Assembly: GCA_963805915.1 (NCBI GenBank) | Contig: CAWDWD010000018.1 | Location: forward strand, 62,001 to 126,000 | Reading direction: 5' to 3' | From: JAEULH01 sp963805915 | GTDB lineage: Bacteria > Pseudomonadota > Alphaproteobacteria > Rhodospirillales > Defluviicoccaceae | Length of the DNA: 64,000 nucleotides | Shown here: positions 43,020 through 51,918 of the stretch, piece by piece | Numbering within the stretch: position 1 is the stretch's first letter | How the letters are laid out: the number at the start of each line of letters is the position of its first letter | Made by a program: the position numbers and the translations under genes | Notes under the pieces: model-generated | The model's database searches: none | What the model saw: the letters and a program-made list of their open reading frames with translations, nothing else | What the model was told of the DNA's origin: nothing

Positions 43020-43646
43020 CTACTTAACGACGGAGTTGAGAGCGATGTTGCTCGCCTGTGACGCGATGCCGGTGTTGGCGTTGATCTGAGCAACGCCACG
43101 CATGCCGCTGAGGTCGACATTGGCGATCGCACCGCTGTGCACGCCCGCCTTCAGCGCCGCGCTCATCGTCGCTCCGTGGAGCCCCGCATTGGCGCTGGCG
43201 AGATTGACCAACACGTCGCCCAGGGAGATGTCGGTCTGCTGGCCATTGTTGAGGTCGCCGCCGGCGAGGCTTCCCGAGTTGCCACGGCCGATGCTGTTGT
43301 CGTAGGCGTTGCCGTTAACCGCGGCGACGCTGCCGTCATCGGCTTCGGCCTCGAGCTTGGTCTCATCCTTGCGGAGCGAAACGTTGACCCGGGTGTCTTC
43401 GTGGTTGCTGTAGTTGAAGCTGTTGTTGGCCGTCTTGTCGTCGTCGCTCGTGGCCGTGATGCTGTTGTCACGATTGTCGGTGTAGCTCTTGTTGATCGTG
43501 CTGCTGTCGTTGGCGTTGCCGTCGCTCCACAGGTTGGCCTGGTTGTCATCGAAGTTGACATTCGGCTCGGTCGCCGAAGCGCCTTGCGACAGCGCCAGAG
43601 TCAGAGCCAGGGCCGACGCGGTGCCGAGAAGTGCGAACTTGGTCAT
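43020..43646 (-). CDS. exported Asn/Asp-rich protein, candidate amyloid-like fibre subunit
   Basis: A 208-residue protein, start ATG 43646 with GGAGG about 9 bases upstream. A clear signal peptide ends near ASA-T (25). Residues 26-85 are extremely rich in Asn, Asp, Ser and Thr (FDDNQANLWSDGNANDSST, then NSFNYSNHED). The C-terminus has GVAQINANTGIASQASNIAL, close in pattern to the Gly-Asn-Ala-Gln repeat units of Fap fibre proteins. Cys is absent, as usual for extracellular fibre subunits. It is the first gene of the four-gene block, so probably the most expressed. Fibre role inferred from composition and context. Confidence 0.7.
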   Translation of the reverse strand: MTKFALLGTASALALTLALSQGASATEPNVNFDDNQANLWSDGNANDSSTINKSYTDNRDNSITATSDDDKTANNSFNYSNHEDTRVNVSLRKDETKLEAEADDGSVAAVNGNAYDNSIGRGNSGSLAGGDLNNGQQTDISLGDVLVNLASANAGLHGATMSAALKAGVHSGAIANVDLSGMRGVAQINANTGIASQASNIALNSVVK

Positions 43647-43959
43647 TGTAATAACCTCCGAAAGATGGGTTGAATACGGACCTGCTCTTGCAGGCTCCCG
43701 TTGTGTGGTGGTCCGAGTTCCTCTCCACTCAACGTATGCCTGTATTGCAGGCCTTGTGCCAAACCTCCAGCAGTGGCGGCGAGCGTCCGCCATCACATTG
43801 AAACTGCACGGAGAATGATCGAGGAGAGGGTGTTGCCGCCGCCGATGTGGTGCCGCGCTGACAGCTCTTGATTGTAACGCTGCGGTTACGTCCGGTGTAT
43901 CGTTCGTAACGCGGGGTTAACCGTTCGGCGGCGGGATTGTTGCTGGCGCGGAGCTCAGG
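43647..43959. other. 313-base upstream region of the Fap-like block
   Basis: No gene is supported here. It must hold the promoter of the minus-strand four-gene block, and separates it from the 3' end of mmsA. Runs of AT-richer sequence near 43870-43920 are candidate promoter positions, but no clear consensus or operator could be fixed. Confidence 0.45.
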
Positions 43960-45462
43960 TCATGTCATTGTCGGCATCGCGAAGCCCGTGCCGCCGCTGC
44001 GCGCGTCGAGCCAGCGCGATGTTACGGTCTTAGGCCGGGTATAGAAGCGAACCCCCTCGGGGCCATGTACGGCGTGATCGCCGAACAGCGAGTGCTTCCA
44101 GCCGCCGAAACTATGGAACGCGAGAGGGACCGGGATTGCAACATTGACCCCGACCATGCCGGCCGCGACCCCGCTCGCGAAGGCCCGCGCGAGGCCGCCG
44201 TCGCGCGTAAAAATGACCGCGCCATTGCCGAACTCATGACCGTTGACGATAGCGAGCGCCTCGTCAAAATCGTTGGCGCGAACAACGCACAACACCGGTC
44301 CAAAAATCTCTTCCCTGTAGATCCGCATGGACGGGCTGACCTGGTCGAACAGCGATCCGCCGAGGAAGAAACCGTCTTCATATCCGTCGAGGCAAAGCTC
44401 GCGGCCATCGACGACGAGTTCGGCACCCTCGCTAAGACCCAGCGCGACGTAATCCATGACCTTCGTGCGGTGCGCTTCACTGATAAGCGGACCCATGTCG
44501 GCATCCGGATTGGTACCTGGGCTTACTTTCAAGGAGCTGATGCGTCTGGCCAAAGCGGCAACGAGCGGGTCACCAGCTCCGCCGACGGCGACGGCCACCG
44601 ATACCGCCATGCATCGTTCGCCGGCCGAGCCATATGCAGCCCCCATCAGGGCATCCACCGCCTGATCGAGGTCGGCGTCCGGCATGACGACCATATGATT
44701 CTTTGCTCCGCCGAGGGCCTGGACGCGCTTTCCATGCGCCGCGGCGGTGGCGTAGACATGGCGGGCCACGGGGGTAGAGCCGACGAAGCTGACGGCGCGC
44801 ACATGCGCATGGGTCAGTAGCGCGTCGACCGCCTCGCCGTCACCGTGAAGGACGTTGAAGACCCCATCCGGCAGTCCGGCATCGTGAAACAGTTGAGCGA
44901 GACGCAGGGAACACGACGGCACTTTCTCGGACGGCTTGAGAACGAAGGTGTTGCCGCATGCGATCGCGACCGGGAACATCCACATCGGCACCATAGCCGG
45001 AAAGTTGAACGGCGTGATCCCGATACAGACGCCGAGCGGCTGACGCATCGACCAGGAGTCGATGCCGCTGCCGACATTCTCAGAAAATTCGCCCTTGAGT
45101 AGGTGCGGAATGCCGCAGGCGAACTCGACAACCTCCAAACCGCGGGTGAGCGAGCCTTTGGCGTCGCTGCGCACCTTGCCATGTTCGGCGACAATTAGCT
45201 CGGCCAGTTCAGCGAAGTGATCTTCGATCACCGCCTTGAAGAGGAAGAGCACGCGCGCGCGAGCCGCCGGCGGCGTCGCCGCCCATCCGGTAAAGGCGGC
45301 GGCCGCGGCGCCGACGGCGGCATCGACATCATGGGCGCCAGCGAGAGGCACTTGCCTCGCGGCCAGCCCAAAAGCCGGATTCGAGACTTCACCGCGCCGT
45401 TCGCTCACACCGGGAATCAAGCGCCCGTTTATGAAATGGCCGAGCTGCTCCATCGCAACCAT
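43960..45462 (-). CDS. mmsA: CoA-acylating methylmalonate-semialdehyde dehydrogenase
   Basis: About 500 residues from ATG 45462 (VAMEQLGHFINGRL); ATG 45453 is also possible, and the longer frame to 45597 is Arg-rich and unlikely. Aldehyde-dehydrogenase blocks: ITPFNFPAMVPMWMFPVAIA, FVLKPSEKVPS, VQALGGAKNHMVVMPDADLD and the catalytic Cys in YGSAGERCMAVSVAVAVG. These are the MmsA pattern. It turns methylmalonate semialdehyde (valine or inositol breakdown) into propionyl-CoA. That product would enter the methylmalonyl-CoA mutase genes at 53-58 kb. No regulator beside it. Confidence 0.93.
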   Translation of the reverse strand: MVAMEQLGHFINGRLIPGVSERRGEVSNPAFGLAARQVPLAGAHDVDAAVGAAAAAFTGWAATPPAARARVLFLFKAVIEDHFAELAELIVAEHGKVRSDAKGSLTRGLEVVEFACGIPHLLKGEFSENVGSGIDSWSMRQPLGVCIGITPFNFPAMVPMWMFPVAIACGNTFVLKPSEKVPSCSLRLAQLFHDAGLPDGVFNVLHGDGEAVDALLTHAHVRAVSFVGSTPVARHVYATAAAHGKRVQALGGAKNHMVVMPDADLDQAVDALMGAAYGSAGERCMAVSVAVAVGGAGDPLVAALARRISSLKVSPGTNPDADMGPLISEAHRTKVMDYVALGLSEGAELVVDGRELCLDGYEDGFFLGGSLFDQVSPSMRIYREEIFGPVLCVVRANDFDEALAIVNGHEFGNGAVIFTRDGGLARAFASGVAAGMVGVNVAIPVPLAFHSFGGWKHSLFGDHAVHGPEGVRFYTRPKTVTSRWLDARSGGTGFAMPTMT

Positions 45463-45894
45463 TTGGCTCGGCGAGACAGGTGGCTGGACTTCAGCCCTGC
45501 AGATCAGCAGGCCCGAGGCAGCCGCCTCTACGCGACGTCGACAGGGCGATGTGCCGCGACGCCGCCGCTGGGCTCGGCGTGCCGGCAAGCGCATCATACA
45601 TCTGTTTCCATACGCTCAGGGAGGCGTGCAGACATTGAAGCTGCCATTTGACGAGAGCATTCACAGGGATTTGCATCAGCCTCTCTTCTGCAAGGTGTTT
45701 ACGCGCTTCACCGCATGCTTCGAACCGTATAGCGCTTACGGCGGGCGATAAAGCTTTTCCGTGACCGTTGTGTCGATCGGTTCGCGCACCTCGGCCACTA
45801 GTCTAATACCGCTAATAAAGGTGGTTCGATCCGGAGGATCGCATCGCGCGTACTCCCGTTCAGGTTCATGTTAAGAGTGATGGAGGATCGCGGG
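45463..45894. other. 432-base gap between mmsA and the SDR gene
   Basis: Frames here are Arg/Ala-rich shadows without ribosome-binding sites. The region should carry the divergent promoters of mmsA and the SDR gene. Nothing else recognised. Confidence 0.45.
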
Positions 45895-46689
45895 ATGCGA
45901 AATGGCCGGCACGGTCGAGCGTTGATTACTGGCGCGACCAGCGGCATCGGCGCCGCATTTGCCGCAGCGTTGCCGGCGGCGACTAACCTGCTGCTCAGCG
46001 GCCGCGACAAGGAACGGCTCGAAGGTGCGCGAAAGGAGCTGTCGCGATCCGGCCGGGAGATCGAAGTGTTTCGCGCCGATCTAAGCAACCTCAGCGATCA
46101 GCGAGCCCTTGTAGATCGTGCCGAAGCATTCGGCATAGATCTGCTCATCAGCAATGCCGGCACCGGACATCTCGGGCCGATCGTTGACAACAGCCTAGAG
46201 TCGGAAACCGCGACGGCGATGGTCAACGTCGTCGCCGTTTCCACGCTGACACGCGGCCTTCTGCCCGGCATGATCGAGCGGGCGCGGACCAGCGGGAACC
46301 GAGCTGGTATCATCATCGTATCGAGCACGGCCGCCTTCGCGCCGGTGCCGTACTTCGCCACGTATGCCGCGAGCAAGGCGTTCGATCTGCATTACGGCGA
46401 AGCGCTTGCCGAAGAACTGCGTGGCGAACCGATCGACGTTCTGGTGTTGTGTCCCGGAGCGACGAAAACAGCCTTTGGCGGTCGGGCCGGCCATGAGGGC
46501 AACATGCCCGGCGCCGCCGATCCTTCCGACGTTGCGGCCAAGGCGCTGCGCACGCTCGGGCGGCAGACCGTCTGTGTTACTGGGCTAATTGAGCCGGCCG
46601 CGCTTGGCCCTTTCCTAGTCCCGAGGCGCGTGTTTACGGGGCTGCTCGGGGTGGGAATGCGCATGGCGGCCAGCTGGACCCGGCGCTGA
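45895..46689 (+). CDS. short-chain dehydrogenase/reductase
   Basis: A protein of about 264 residues. The NAD(P) loop GATSGIGAAFAAALP near the start, the NAG motif in ISNAGTGHLG, the catalytic Ser in IIIVSSTAAF and the Tyr-Lys pair in YAASKAFDLH make a classical SDR. I chose ATG 45895 because GGAGG lies 8 bases upstream; a longer frame begins at 45868. The C-terminal LVPRRVFTGLLGVGMRMAA is hydrophobic, as in SDRs of the YqjQ/DltE-like type. Substrate unknown. Confidence 0.9.
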   Translation: MRNGRHGRALITGATSGIGAAFAAALPAATNLLLSGRDKERLEGARKELSRSGREIEVFRADLSNLSDQRALVDRAEAFGIDLLISNAGTGHLGPIVDNSLESETATAMVNVVAVSTLTRGLLPGMIERARTSGNRAGIIIVSSTAAFAPVPYFATYAASKAFDLHYGEALAEELRGEPIDVLVLCPGATKTAFGGRAGHEGNMPGAADPSDVAAKALRTLGRQTVCVTGLIEPAALGPFLVPRRVFTGLLGVGMRMAASWTRR

Positions 46690-46792
46690 GAGCGGCATTC
46701 GGCAACCGCGATGATTAGTCTTGCGTCTCTCCGCCGCCGGCGGACACTATATCCGAGCGGACTAGCGCCAGGGAGCTCGTGGGAGCGAAACC

Positions 46793-47083
46793 ATGACCGG
46801 CGGTGTGGCGAGATTTAGGAACGGGTGGCTGATGGGGGCGATCGGCGTCGCCGTCGGCACTCTGGGTACGAGCGGTTGCGTCGAGGTGTTCAGGGGACCG
46901 CGCGTGGTCACCTATACAGACGCAAGCTTCTACGTCAGATCGGCGCCGATGTTGAATGGCGTCGAGGACGTCGGTCAAATCGCAACCATGCTATGCGGAG
47001 AACAAAATCGTCAGGCTGTTCTGACCGACACGTATCAGGACGTGCCGGTTGGACTGCGCTACTCGACATTCGCTTGCTTATAA
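46793..47083 (+). CDS. small putative lipoprotein
   Basis: A 96-residue protein with a hydrophobic signal (GWLMGAIGVAVGTLGTSGC) and a lipobox Cys at about 29. A short domain follows with VVTYTDASFYVRSAPMLNGV and two further Cys, including the penultimate one. A GGGAG site lies 8 bases before the ATG. Family not recognised. The next gene encodes a MipA-like outer-membrane protein, so an envelope role is plausible. Confidence 0.6.
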   Translation: MTGGVARFRNGWLMGAIGVAVGTLGTSGCVEVFRGPRVVTYTDASFYVRSAPMLNGVEDVGQIATMLCGEQNRQAVLTDTYQDVPVGLRYSTFACL

Positions 47084-47272
47084 TCTCGCGCAGCCACCAT
47101 GAGGGCGCATTGTGTGCTCTGGGTGCTTCAGTACCGCGATGAATCGCCGGCGACGTTGTTTTTTTGTTACACTTTTCATGCCACCGGATTATGCTTCTTC
47201 CGGGTGGAACGTTCGATTAGAGCTTGGGCTCCTTTGGTGTCGCGAGTTTTTTGTCGCGGGGGCTGGCGAAAT

Positions 47273-48055
47273 ATGTGGCTGAGATTGGTTGTGGCAACGA
47301 CGGGTGTGGCCCTAATGACGGTTGCGCCGACTTGCTTGCTTGCCCAGGACGCAGCTGCCGGCACTGCCGAGACGAACGATTTCGTTATGGGCAATGACGC
47401 GGCCGCCCATGTTAGCGACGGCCCGCTCGGCGCTATCGAGGTGGCGCCGGATCAGCGGCTCAGCGTTCGGACCTACCAGTACCGGAATTTTGGCGGCAAC
47501 CCGGCGATGCGGCCGAGTACTGGGCTGGGCTATCGGCCCGGTCGGGACGGCGACATTGGTGCGGTGCGGATCGATGGGCTCGACGATCTCAGAAAGGCTT
47601 GGGAATTTGGCGGCATCCTCGAATACGGCTACAGTGATCCGGCTGACCCGAGAACCCGCGCGGGTATCGACGTTCAGATCGCTCCGGGAAGTCTTGGTGC
47701 GGGTGACGGCTGGTTGCTTCAACCCGGAGCTAGCTACACCACACCCTTCTCCGAGCGCTGGCAGTTCAACGCCCGCGTCTACTCGACACTAACGTCGCCC
47801 GCTGCGGCGAACGGCGCGTTGCAGCTCGACAGCCGCCGGGGGGGGGGCGGAGCCGGCTGGATGAATAGCGAGTCCGCGTCCAAAGATGTCGGCATCAACC
47901 TTGGCCTTGCCTATGATGTTGGTGAAAATTGGCGGCTAGGAACCGGTGCCGGCTTTTCCCGCATGATCGGCAAGCCCAGCGAATCTACGCCGTTCGATGA
48001 AAAGCAATCCGCCAATCAGTTGTTCGGCGGCGTCGTCGTAAAGTACAAGTTCTAG
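47273..48055 (+). CDS. MipA/OmpV-like outer-membrane protein (copy 1)
   Basis: A 260-residue exported barrel. Signal peptide at 1-25 (LVVATTGVALMTVAPTCLLA), then barrel strands ending in the aromatic residue Phe (LFGGVVVKYKF), which suits outer-membrane insertion. WEFGGILEYGYSDPADPRTR and WLLQPGASYTTPFSERWQFN match the second copy at 51919 in layout. I chose ATG 47273; the longer frame to 47099 has no signal at its start. An exact G-tract near 47842 is prone to slippage. Substrate unknown. An IS630 remnant abuts its 3' end. Confidence 0.8.
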   Translation: MWLRLVVATTGVALMTVAPTCLLAQDAAAGTAETNDFVMGNDAAAHVSDGPLGAIEVAPDQRLSVRTYQYRNFGGNPAMRPSTGLGYRPGRDGDIGAVRIDGLDDLRKAWEFGGILEYGYSDPADPRTRAGIDVQIAPGSLGAGDGWLLQPGASYTTPFSERWQFNARVYSTLTSPAAANGALQLDSRRGGGGAGWMNSESASKDVGINLGLAYDVGENWRLGTGAGFSRMIGKPSESTPFDEKQSANQLFGGVVVKYKF

Positions 48056-48058
48056 CGC

Positions 48059-48622
48059 CAGATGACATTATGTAGAAGCATAGCCTGCGTTGACGAGGTA
48101 GGCTTGGCATTCTTTCGGGGTGAACTTGTCGAGCAGCGCACCGATCCTTCGCCATGTTGCCTCAACGGTGCGCTCGGCCGCTTTTCGCAAGAGGTGCTTG
48201 AGCTTTGAGAACATCTGCTCGATGGGGTTGAGGTCGGGGCTGTAGGGCGGCAGGAAGAACAGCTTGGCGCCGGCCGTGCGGATCGCGGCACGAACCGCCG
48301 GGCTTTTGTGACTGCCGAGATTGTCCATGACGACGATGTCGCCCGGAGTGAGTGAGGGGACGAGCGCGGCCTCGACGTAGGTCAGGAAGGACGCGCCGTC
48401 GATGGGCCCGTCGATGACCCAGGGCGCGTCGATCCGCTCGGCGCGCAGCGCGACGAGAAAGGTCATGGTCTTCCGTGCCCATGCGGGGCTTTGCCGATGA
48501 GCCTTTGGCCGCGTCGGCTCCACCCTCTGAGTGGCGCCATGTTGGTCTTGGCCCAGGTCTCGTCGATGAAGACCAGGCGGGACGGGTCGACCTTCGCCTG
48601 ATGCGCTTTCCTGCCCAGGCTG
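48059..48622 (-). mobile_element. IS630-family transposase remnant (C-terminal two thirds, frameshifted)
   Basis: Read on the minus strand: QAKVDPSRLVFIDETWAKTN, then APLRGWSRRGQRLIGKAPHG, then after a shift TMTFLVALRAERIDAPWVI, VVMDNLGSHKSPAVRAAI and FLPPYSPDLNPIEQMFSKL, which contain the DDE catalytic residues. One base is missing near 48474 (expected His-Trp-Lys), breaking the frame. The N-terminal helix-turn-helix part is gone and replaced at about 48622 by istB DNA. The open part is 48068-48523. Clearly non-functional. Confidence 0.85.
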
Positions 48623-48974
48623 CTCGAGGCACTCGCCCTTGCCCGCCGGCGACGGCCGTTATGGGCGTCTGCTGACCCGCCTGGCCCGCGTCCAGTTGCT
48701 TATCCTCGACGATTGGGGGCTCGCCCCCATGACCGCCGAGCAGCGCCGCGATCTCCTCGAGATCGTCGACGACCGCCATGGCGGCCGCGCGTCAACCATC
48801 GTCACCAGCCAGGTACCCGTCGAGCGGTGGCATGACGTGATCGGCGATCCAACCCCGGCTGACGCCATCCTCGACCGCCTCATCCATAATCCTCACCGCC
48901 TCGTCCTAAAGGGAGAAAGCATGCGCAAACTTATTGCCCAACGCGACAGACTTGACGTCGCCACCGTAACCTGA
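48623..48974 (+). mobile_element. IS21-family IstB ATPase remnant (C-terminal part)
   Basis: RLARVQLLILDDWGLAPMTA, TIVTSQVPVERWHDVIGDPT and DAILDRLIHNPHRLVLKGES are the C-terminal half of the IstB helper ATPase of IS21 elements. Upstream homology (LALARGDGRYGRLL) continues to about 48625 but needs removal of one C near 48645. The Walker A half and istA are absent. It runs opposite to the IS630 remnants on both sides, so this is a nest of old insertions. Confidence 0.8.
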
Positions 48975-48979
48975 ACCCA

Positions 48980-49262
48980 TCACTCCGCCGATGACGCCAC
49001 CCCGGCCGGCTTCAGTAGAATCCCCGGCCGGCTTCGATTGGAATCGGTGGCCGACTTCAGTGGAATACGCAGCTTGCGCGTCAGGACCGCGTCAACCCCG
49101 TCCTCGACCAGCTGCTGGCGAACGCGCTTAACCGTCGAGAGGCTGGTCTCCAGAGCCTCCTCAATCCGGCTGTCACTCCAGCCCTCGCCTGCCTCCGAGG
49201 CATCCGATTTCAAGAGGATCCGCGCTTTCATGATCTGCTGCGCGGAAAGTTTCCCCCGATGA
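48980..49262 (-). mobile_element. IS630-type transposase N-terminal remnant
   Basis: The minus strand reads RGKLSAQQIMKARILLKSDA, GEGWSDSRIEEALETSLSTV and KRVRQQLVEDGVDAVLTRK, the helix-turn-helix start of IS630-type transposases. Homology ends at about 49072, exactly where IS21 terminal repeats begin, so an IS21 copy inserted into this transposase. The last 24 residues of the open frame are read from IS21 end sequence. Confidence 0.75.
49002..49066 (+). repeat. IS21 terminal multiple repeats (three imperfect copies)
   Basis: CCGGCCGGCTTCAGTAGAAT at 49002, a close copy at 49024-49044 and a third, TGGCCGACTTCAGTGGAAT, at 49048. Such tandem 20-22 bp repeats mark the ends of IS21 elements, where transposase binds. 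They mark the right end of the istB remnant. Confidence 0.7.
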
Positions 49263-49432
49263 CGCAGGCTACTAGATTGCTCAGCTGATGAAACCTCGCC
49301 TGGCTAGGCTAGATCGGTATGCTGATACAAGGGGCGTTACCGGTAATTGTGGAGTCATCTCGTGATCTCGGTTGCTGATGGAGCGCTCAGTACCTCGTTT
49401 GACGGCGCGATTTAAATGTACGTGACTCGGTC

Positions 49433-51799
49433 ATGTCCATGAAATGGCTTGCGGCAGTCCGGAGATTCGTTGCCGCGCTTGTCGTGCTGGTCGTTGTCGT
49501 CATCGGCGTCGATGGTTCGGCGGCGCAACCGGTGACAAGCGTCCCTCCAACTCAGGACCCGGGGACATCCGGCGCGAGCGGGCTGCCGGCGCACCTCACG
49601 GCGGCCCAGGCACGCGATCTGCTGGCGCGAATGTCGGATTCCGAGGCGCGCGAACTCCTTCTCAAGCAGTTGGAAACACTTGAAGCCGCGAGCGAGCCGC
49701 AACCGGCCGCTCCGCTCAGCATGTTCTTTGACTTGCAGGCGGACATGTACACCATGAGAAACCGGCTTCGGGCAATGCTCGCGGCGGTTCCCGAACTGCC
49801 GTCGCTCGGTCCGTTCATGGTCATGCGCATCACCAAGGGATATGAGCCCAGTCACATCTGGGCCATCGGCTGGTCCGTCCTTGCGATCTTCAGCGGAGCG
49901 CTGGCCGGCGAAGCGGCCTTTCGTTTGATGTTCAGGCCACTTATGCGCCAGCTCTCGGGGCTGAGCGTGAAGTCCGAGTTCGGCAAGCTTGGCATGTTGC
50001 TGTTGCGCGCGCTGATAAGGCTCATCGCGATCGCCGCGTTCGCGGCCATCGCGGCGCTTCTTTTCTTGTTCATTTTCAAGGGCCATGAGGTTGCCCGCAT
50101 CGCCTTCTGGTCGATCCTCGCTTTCCTCATATTCGTCCGCGTCAGCGCGGCCGCGTTGGCTGTATTGCTTGCGCCACGTCAGCCGGCGCTTCGCTTACCC
50201 GACGTGGATAACGGCGCGGCCCGCCGCCTCTACTGGAGCTTCCTGCTTCTGATCGGCCTGAGTGCCAGTTCGGTGATATTCGGCAACTTTCTCCGCCACA
50301 TCGGCACTGAGCCCGCTTTGATGCTCGCCGCCGGGGAACTCCTTGTGCTTGTTAACGTCGCCGCGATCATAGCGATGATCTGGACACGGCGATTGGAGAT
50401 CGCGCGCCTCCTCGGCGCCGGCTCGGCCAAAACCATGGCCATCGGCGGGAGCATGGGTTCGCTGATTGCCCGTTATTGGCATGTTTTTGCCGTCGCGTAT
50501 GTATTTGCCATGGGCGTCCTCGCGACCGTTCATCGCCTGCTGACGGGAGAGGTCCAGGGTGCGCGCATTTTCCCCACGCTCGCCGTGCTCATCGCCTTGC
50601 CGCTGATCGACGGTTTGCTCCGGATGATCGTCCGCCAGTTCTTCGCCGCGCCAGGCGACAACCAGGACAGGCGCTCCGAAGCGCTGCCGAGCCCCGACAT
50701 CCTCGCCGAACCGCCGCCCGAGGATGGTCATCCGCGGGCGGGCGCGGCGTTAGCCAGCATGGGCAACGAGACCATCTACGGTACCGATTACGGCCGCGTG
50801 ATCCTACGCAACGGGCGCATCCTGCTTGCGCTGGTCAGCGTCATGTTCCTCGCCAACATTTGGAACATCCATCTGGAGGCCATGGCGGCGCATGGGATTG
50901 GCGCCCGGGTGGCCGGATCGCTGTTCGACATCGTCGTCACGCTTGTCCTGGCGTCTGCGGCGTGGGGTATCGTCAAGACCGCCATCAATCGGCAGCTTCC
51001 CCACGAAGGCCTCGACGCCCTGGCGCTGGCGGAGGGCGACCTCGGCGGAACCGGACTGTCCCGCCTCGAGACGTTGTTGCCGCTGGCGCGCAAGTTCCTC
51101 TACATAGGGCTAGTCACCATCGTCGCGATGATCGTCATCTCGGCGCTCGGCATCAATATCGGCCCTCTCCTCGCCGGCGCCGGGGTTGTCGGTATCGCCG
51201 TCGGTTTCGGCGCCCAGACGCTGGTCCGCGACATCATCTCCGGTGTTTTCTTCCTTGTCGACGATGCCTTTCGGGTCGGCGAGTACATCGACGTCGGCGA
51301 GGGCAAGGGAACGGTCGAACGGATGTCGGTCCGCTCGCTGATGCTTCGCCACCACCTCGGCCAGATCAATACGATCCCCTTTGGCGCGATCCGCCGGGTC
51401 ACGAACTACAGCCGCGACTGGGCCATCATGAAACTGGAGATGCGGGTACCGTTCGAAACCGACCTGGAGAAGCTGAGGAAAATCGTCAAGGCGGTGGGGG
51501 TCGAGATGATGGCCGATCCGACATACGGCGCGACCTTCATCCAGCCGCTCAAATCCCAGGGCGTGCACCACATGGACGATTCTTCGTTCATTGTCAGGGT
51601 GAAGTTCATGGCCAAGCCGGGCGAGCAGTTCGTCCTGCGACGCGAGATTTTCCGCCGGCTGCAGGAGGCGTTCGAGGCCAACGGCATCAAGTTCGCGCCG
51701 CGCCGTGTTATCGTCGACTCAACCGGCGCGCCCGATCGCGCCGCGGCGGCAGCCGCTGTTGCCAATGACGGGACGGGACCCGTGCCCACCGGGGTGTAG
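49433..51799 (+). CDS. large MscS-family mechanosensitive channel
   Basis: A 788-residue protein: signal peptide (about 1-32), a periplasmic helical part (LTAAQARDLLARMSDSEARE), then about ten membrane segments from residue 130 to 600. The MscS pore helix is GINIGPLLAGAGVVGIAVGF, followed by GAQTLVRDIISGVFFLVDD and the beta domain (FRVGEYIDVGEGKGTVERM, then FGAIRRVTNYSRDW). Resembles YbiO/YjeP-sized channels that release solutes on hypo-osmotic shock. The C-terminal tail is Ala-rich. The first and second thirds are less conserved. It stands alone, flanked by the IS patch and the second MipA gene. Confidence 0.92.
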   Translation: MSMKWLAAVRRFVAALVVLVVVVIGVDGSAAQPVTSVPPTQDPGTSGASGLPAHLTAAQARDLLARMSDSEARELLLKQLETLEAASEPQPAAPLSMFFDLQADMYTMRNRLRAMLAAVPELPSLGPFMVMRITKGYEPSHIWAIGWSVLAIFSGALAGEAAFRLMFRPLMRQLSGLSVKSEFGKLGMLLLRALIRLIAIAAFAAIAALLFLFIFKGHEVARIAFWSILAFLIFVRVSAAALAVLLAPRQPALRLPDVDNGAARRLYWSFLLLIGLSASSVIFGNFLRHIGTEPALMLAAGELLVLVNVAAIIAMIWTRRLEIARLLGAGSAKTMAIGGSMGSLIARYWHVFAVAYVFAMGVLATVHRLLTGEVQGARIFPTLAVLIALPLIDGLLRMIVRQFFAAPGDNQDRRSEALPSPDILAEPPPEDGHPRAGAALASMGNETIYGTDYGRVILRNGRILLALVSVMFLANIWNIHLEAMAAHGIGARVAGSLFDIVVTLVLASAAWGIVKTAINRQLPHEGLDALALAEGDLGGTGLSRLETLLPLARKFLYIGLVTIVAMIVISALGINIGPLLAGAGVVGIAVGFGAQTLVRDIISGVFFLVDDAFRVGEYIDVGEGKGTVERMSVRSLMLRHHLGQINTIPFGAIRRVTNYSRDWAIMKLEMRVPFETDLEKLRKIVKAVGVEMMADPTYGATFIQPLKSQGVHHMDDSSFIVRVKFMAKPGEQFVLRREIFRRLQEAFEANGIKFAPRRVIVDSTGAPDRAAAAAAVANDGTGPVPTGV

Positions 51800-51918
51800 G
51801 CCGCCGCGACGAAAGGCACTTAAACCAACAGAGACGGCGGCTTTATGCCGCGAGAATAAACCATTGCATGTGATTTAATTTCGTGACACGGACTAAAAAC
51901 GGTATTGGGAGATAATCA

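Noticed and set aside
39686..43646. Curli (Csg) system
   Set aside because: No CsgG-type lipoprotein channel, CsgE/F or curlin Ser-x5-Gln-x-Gly repeats; a C39 peptidase and MetA-type barrel fit Fap better.
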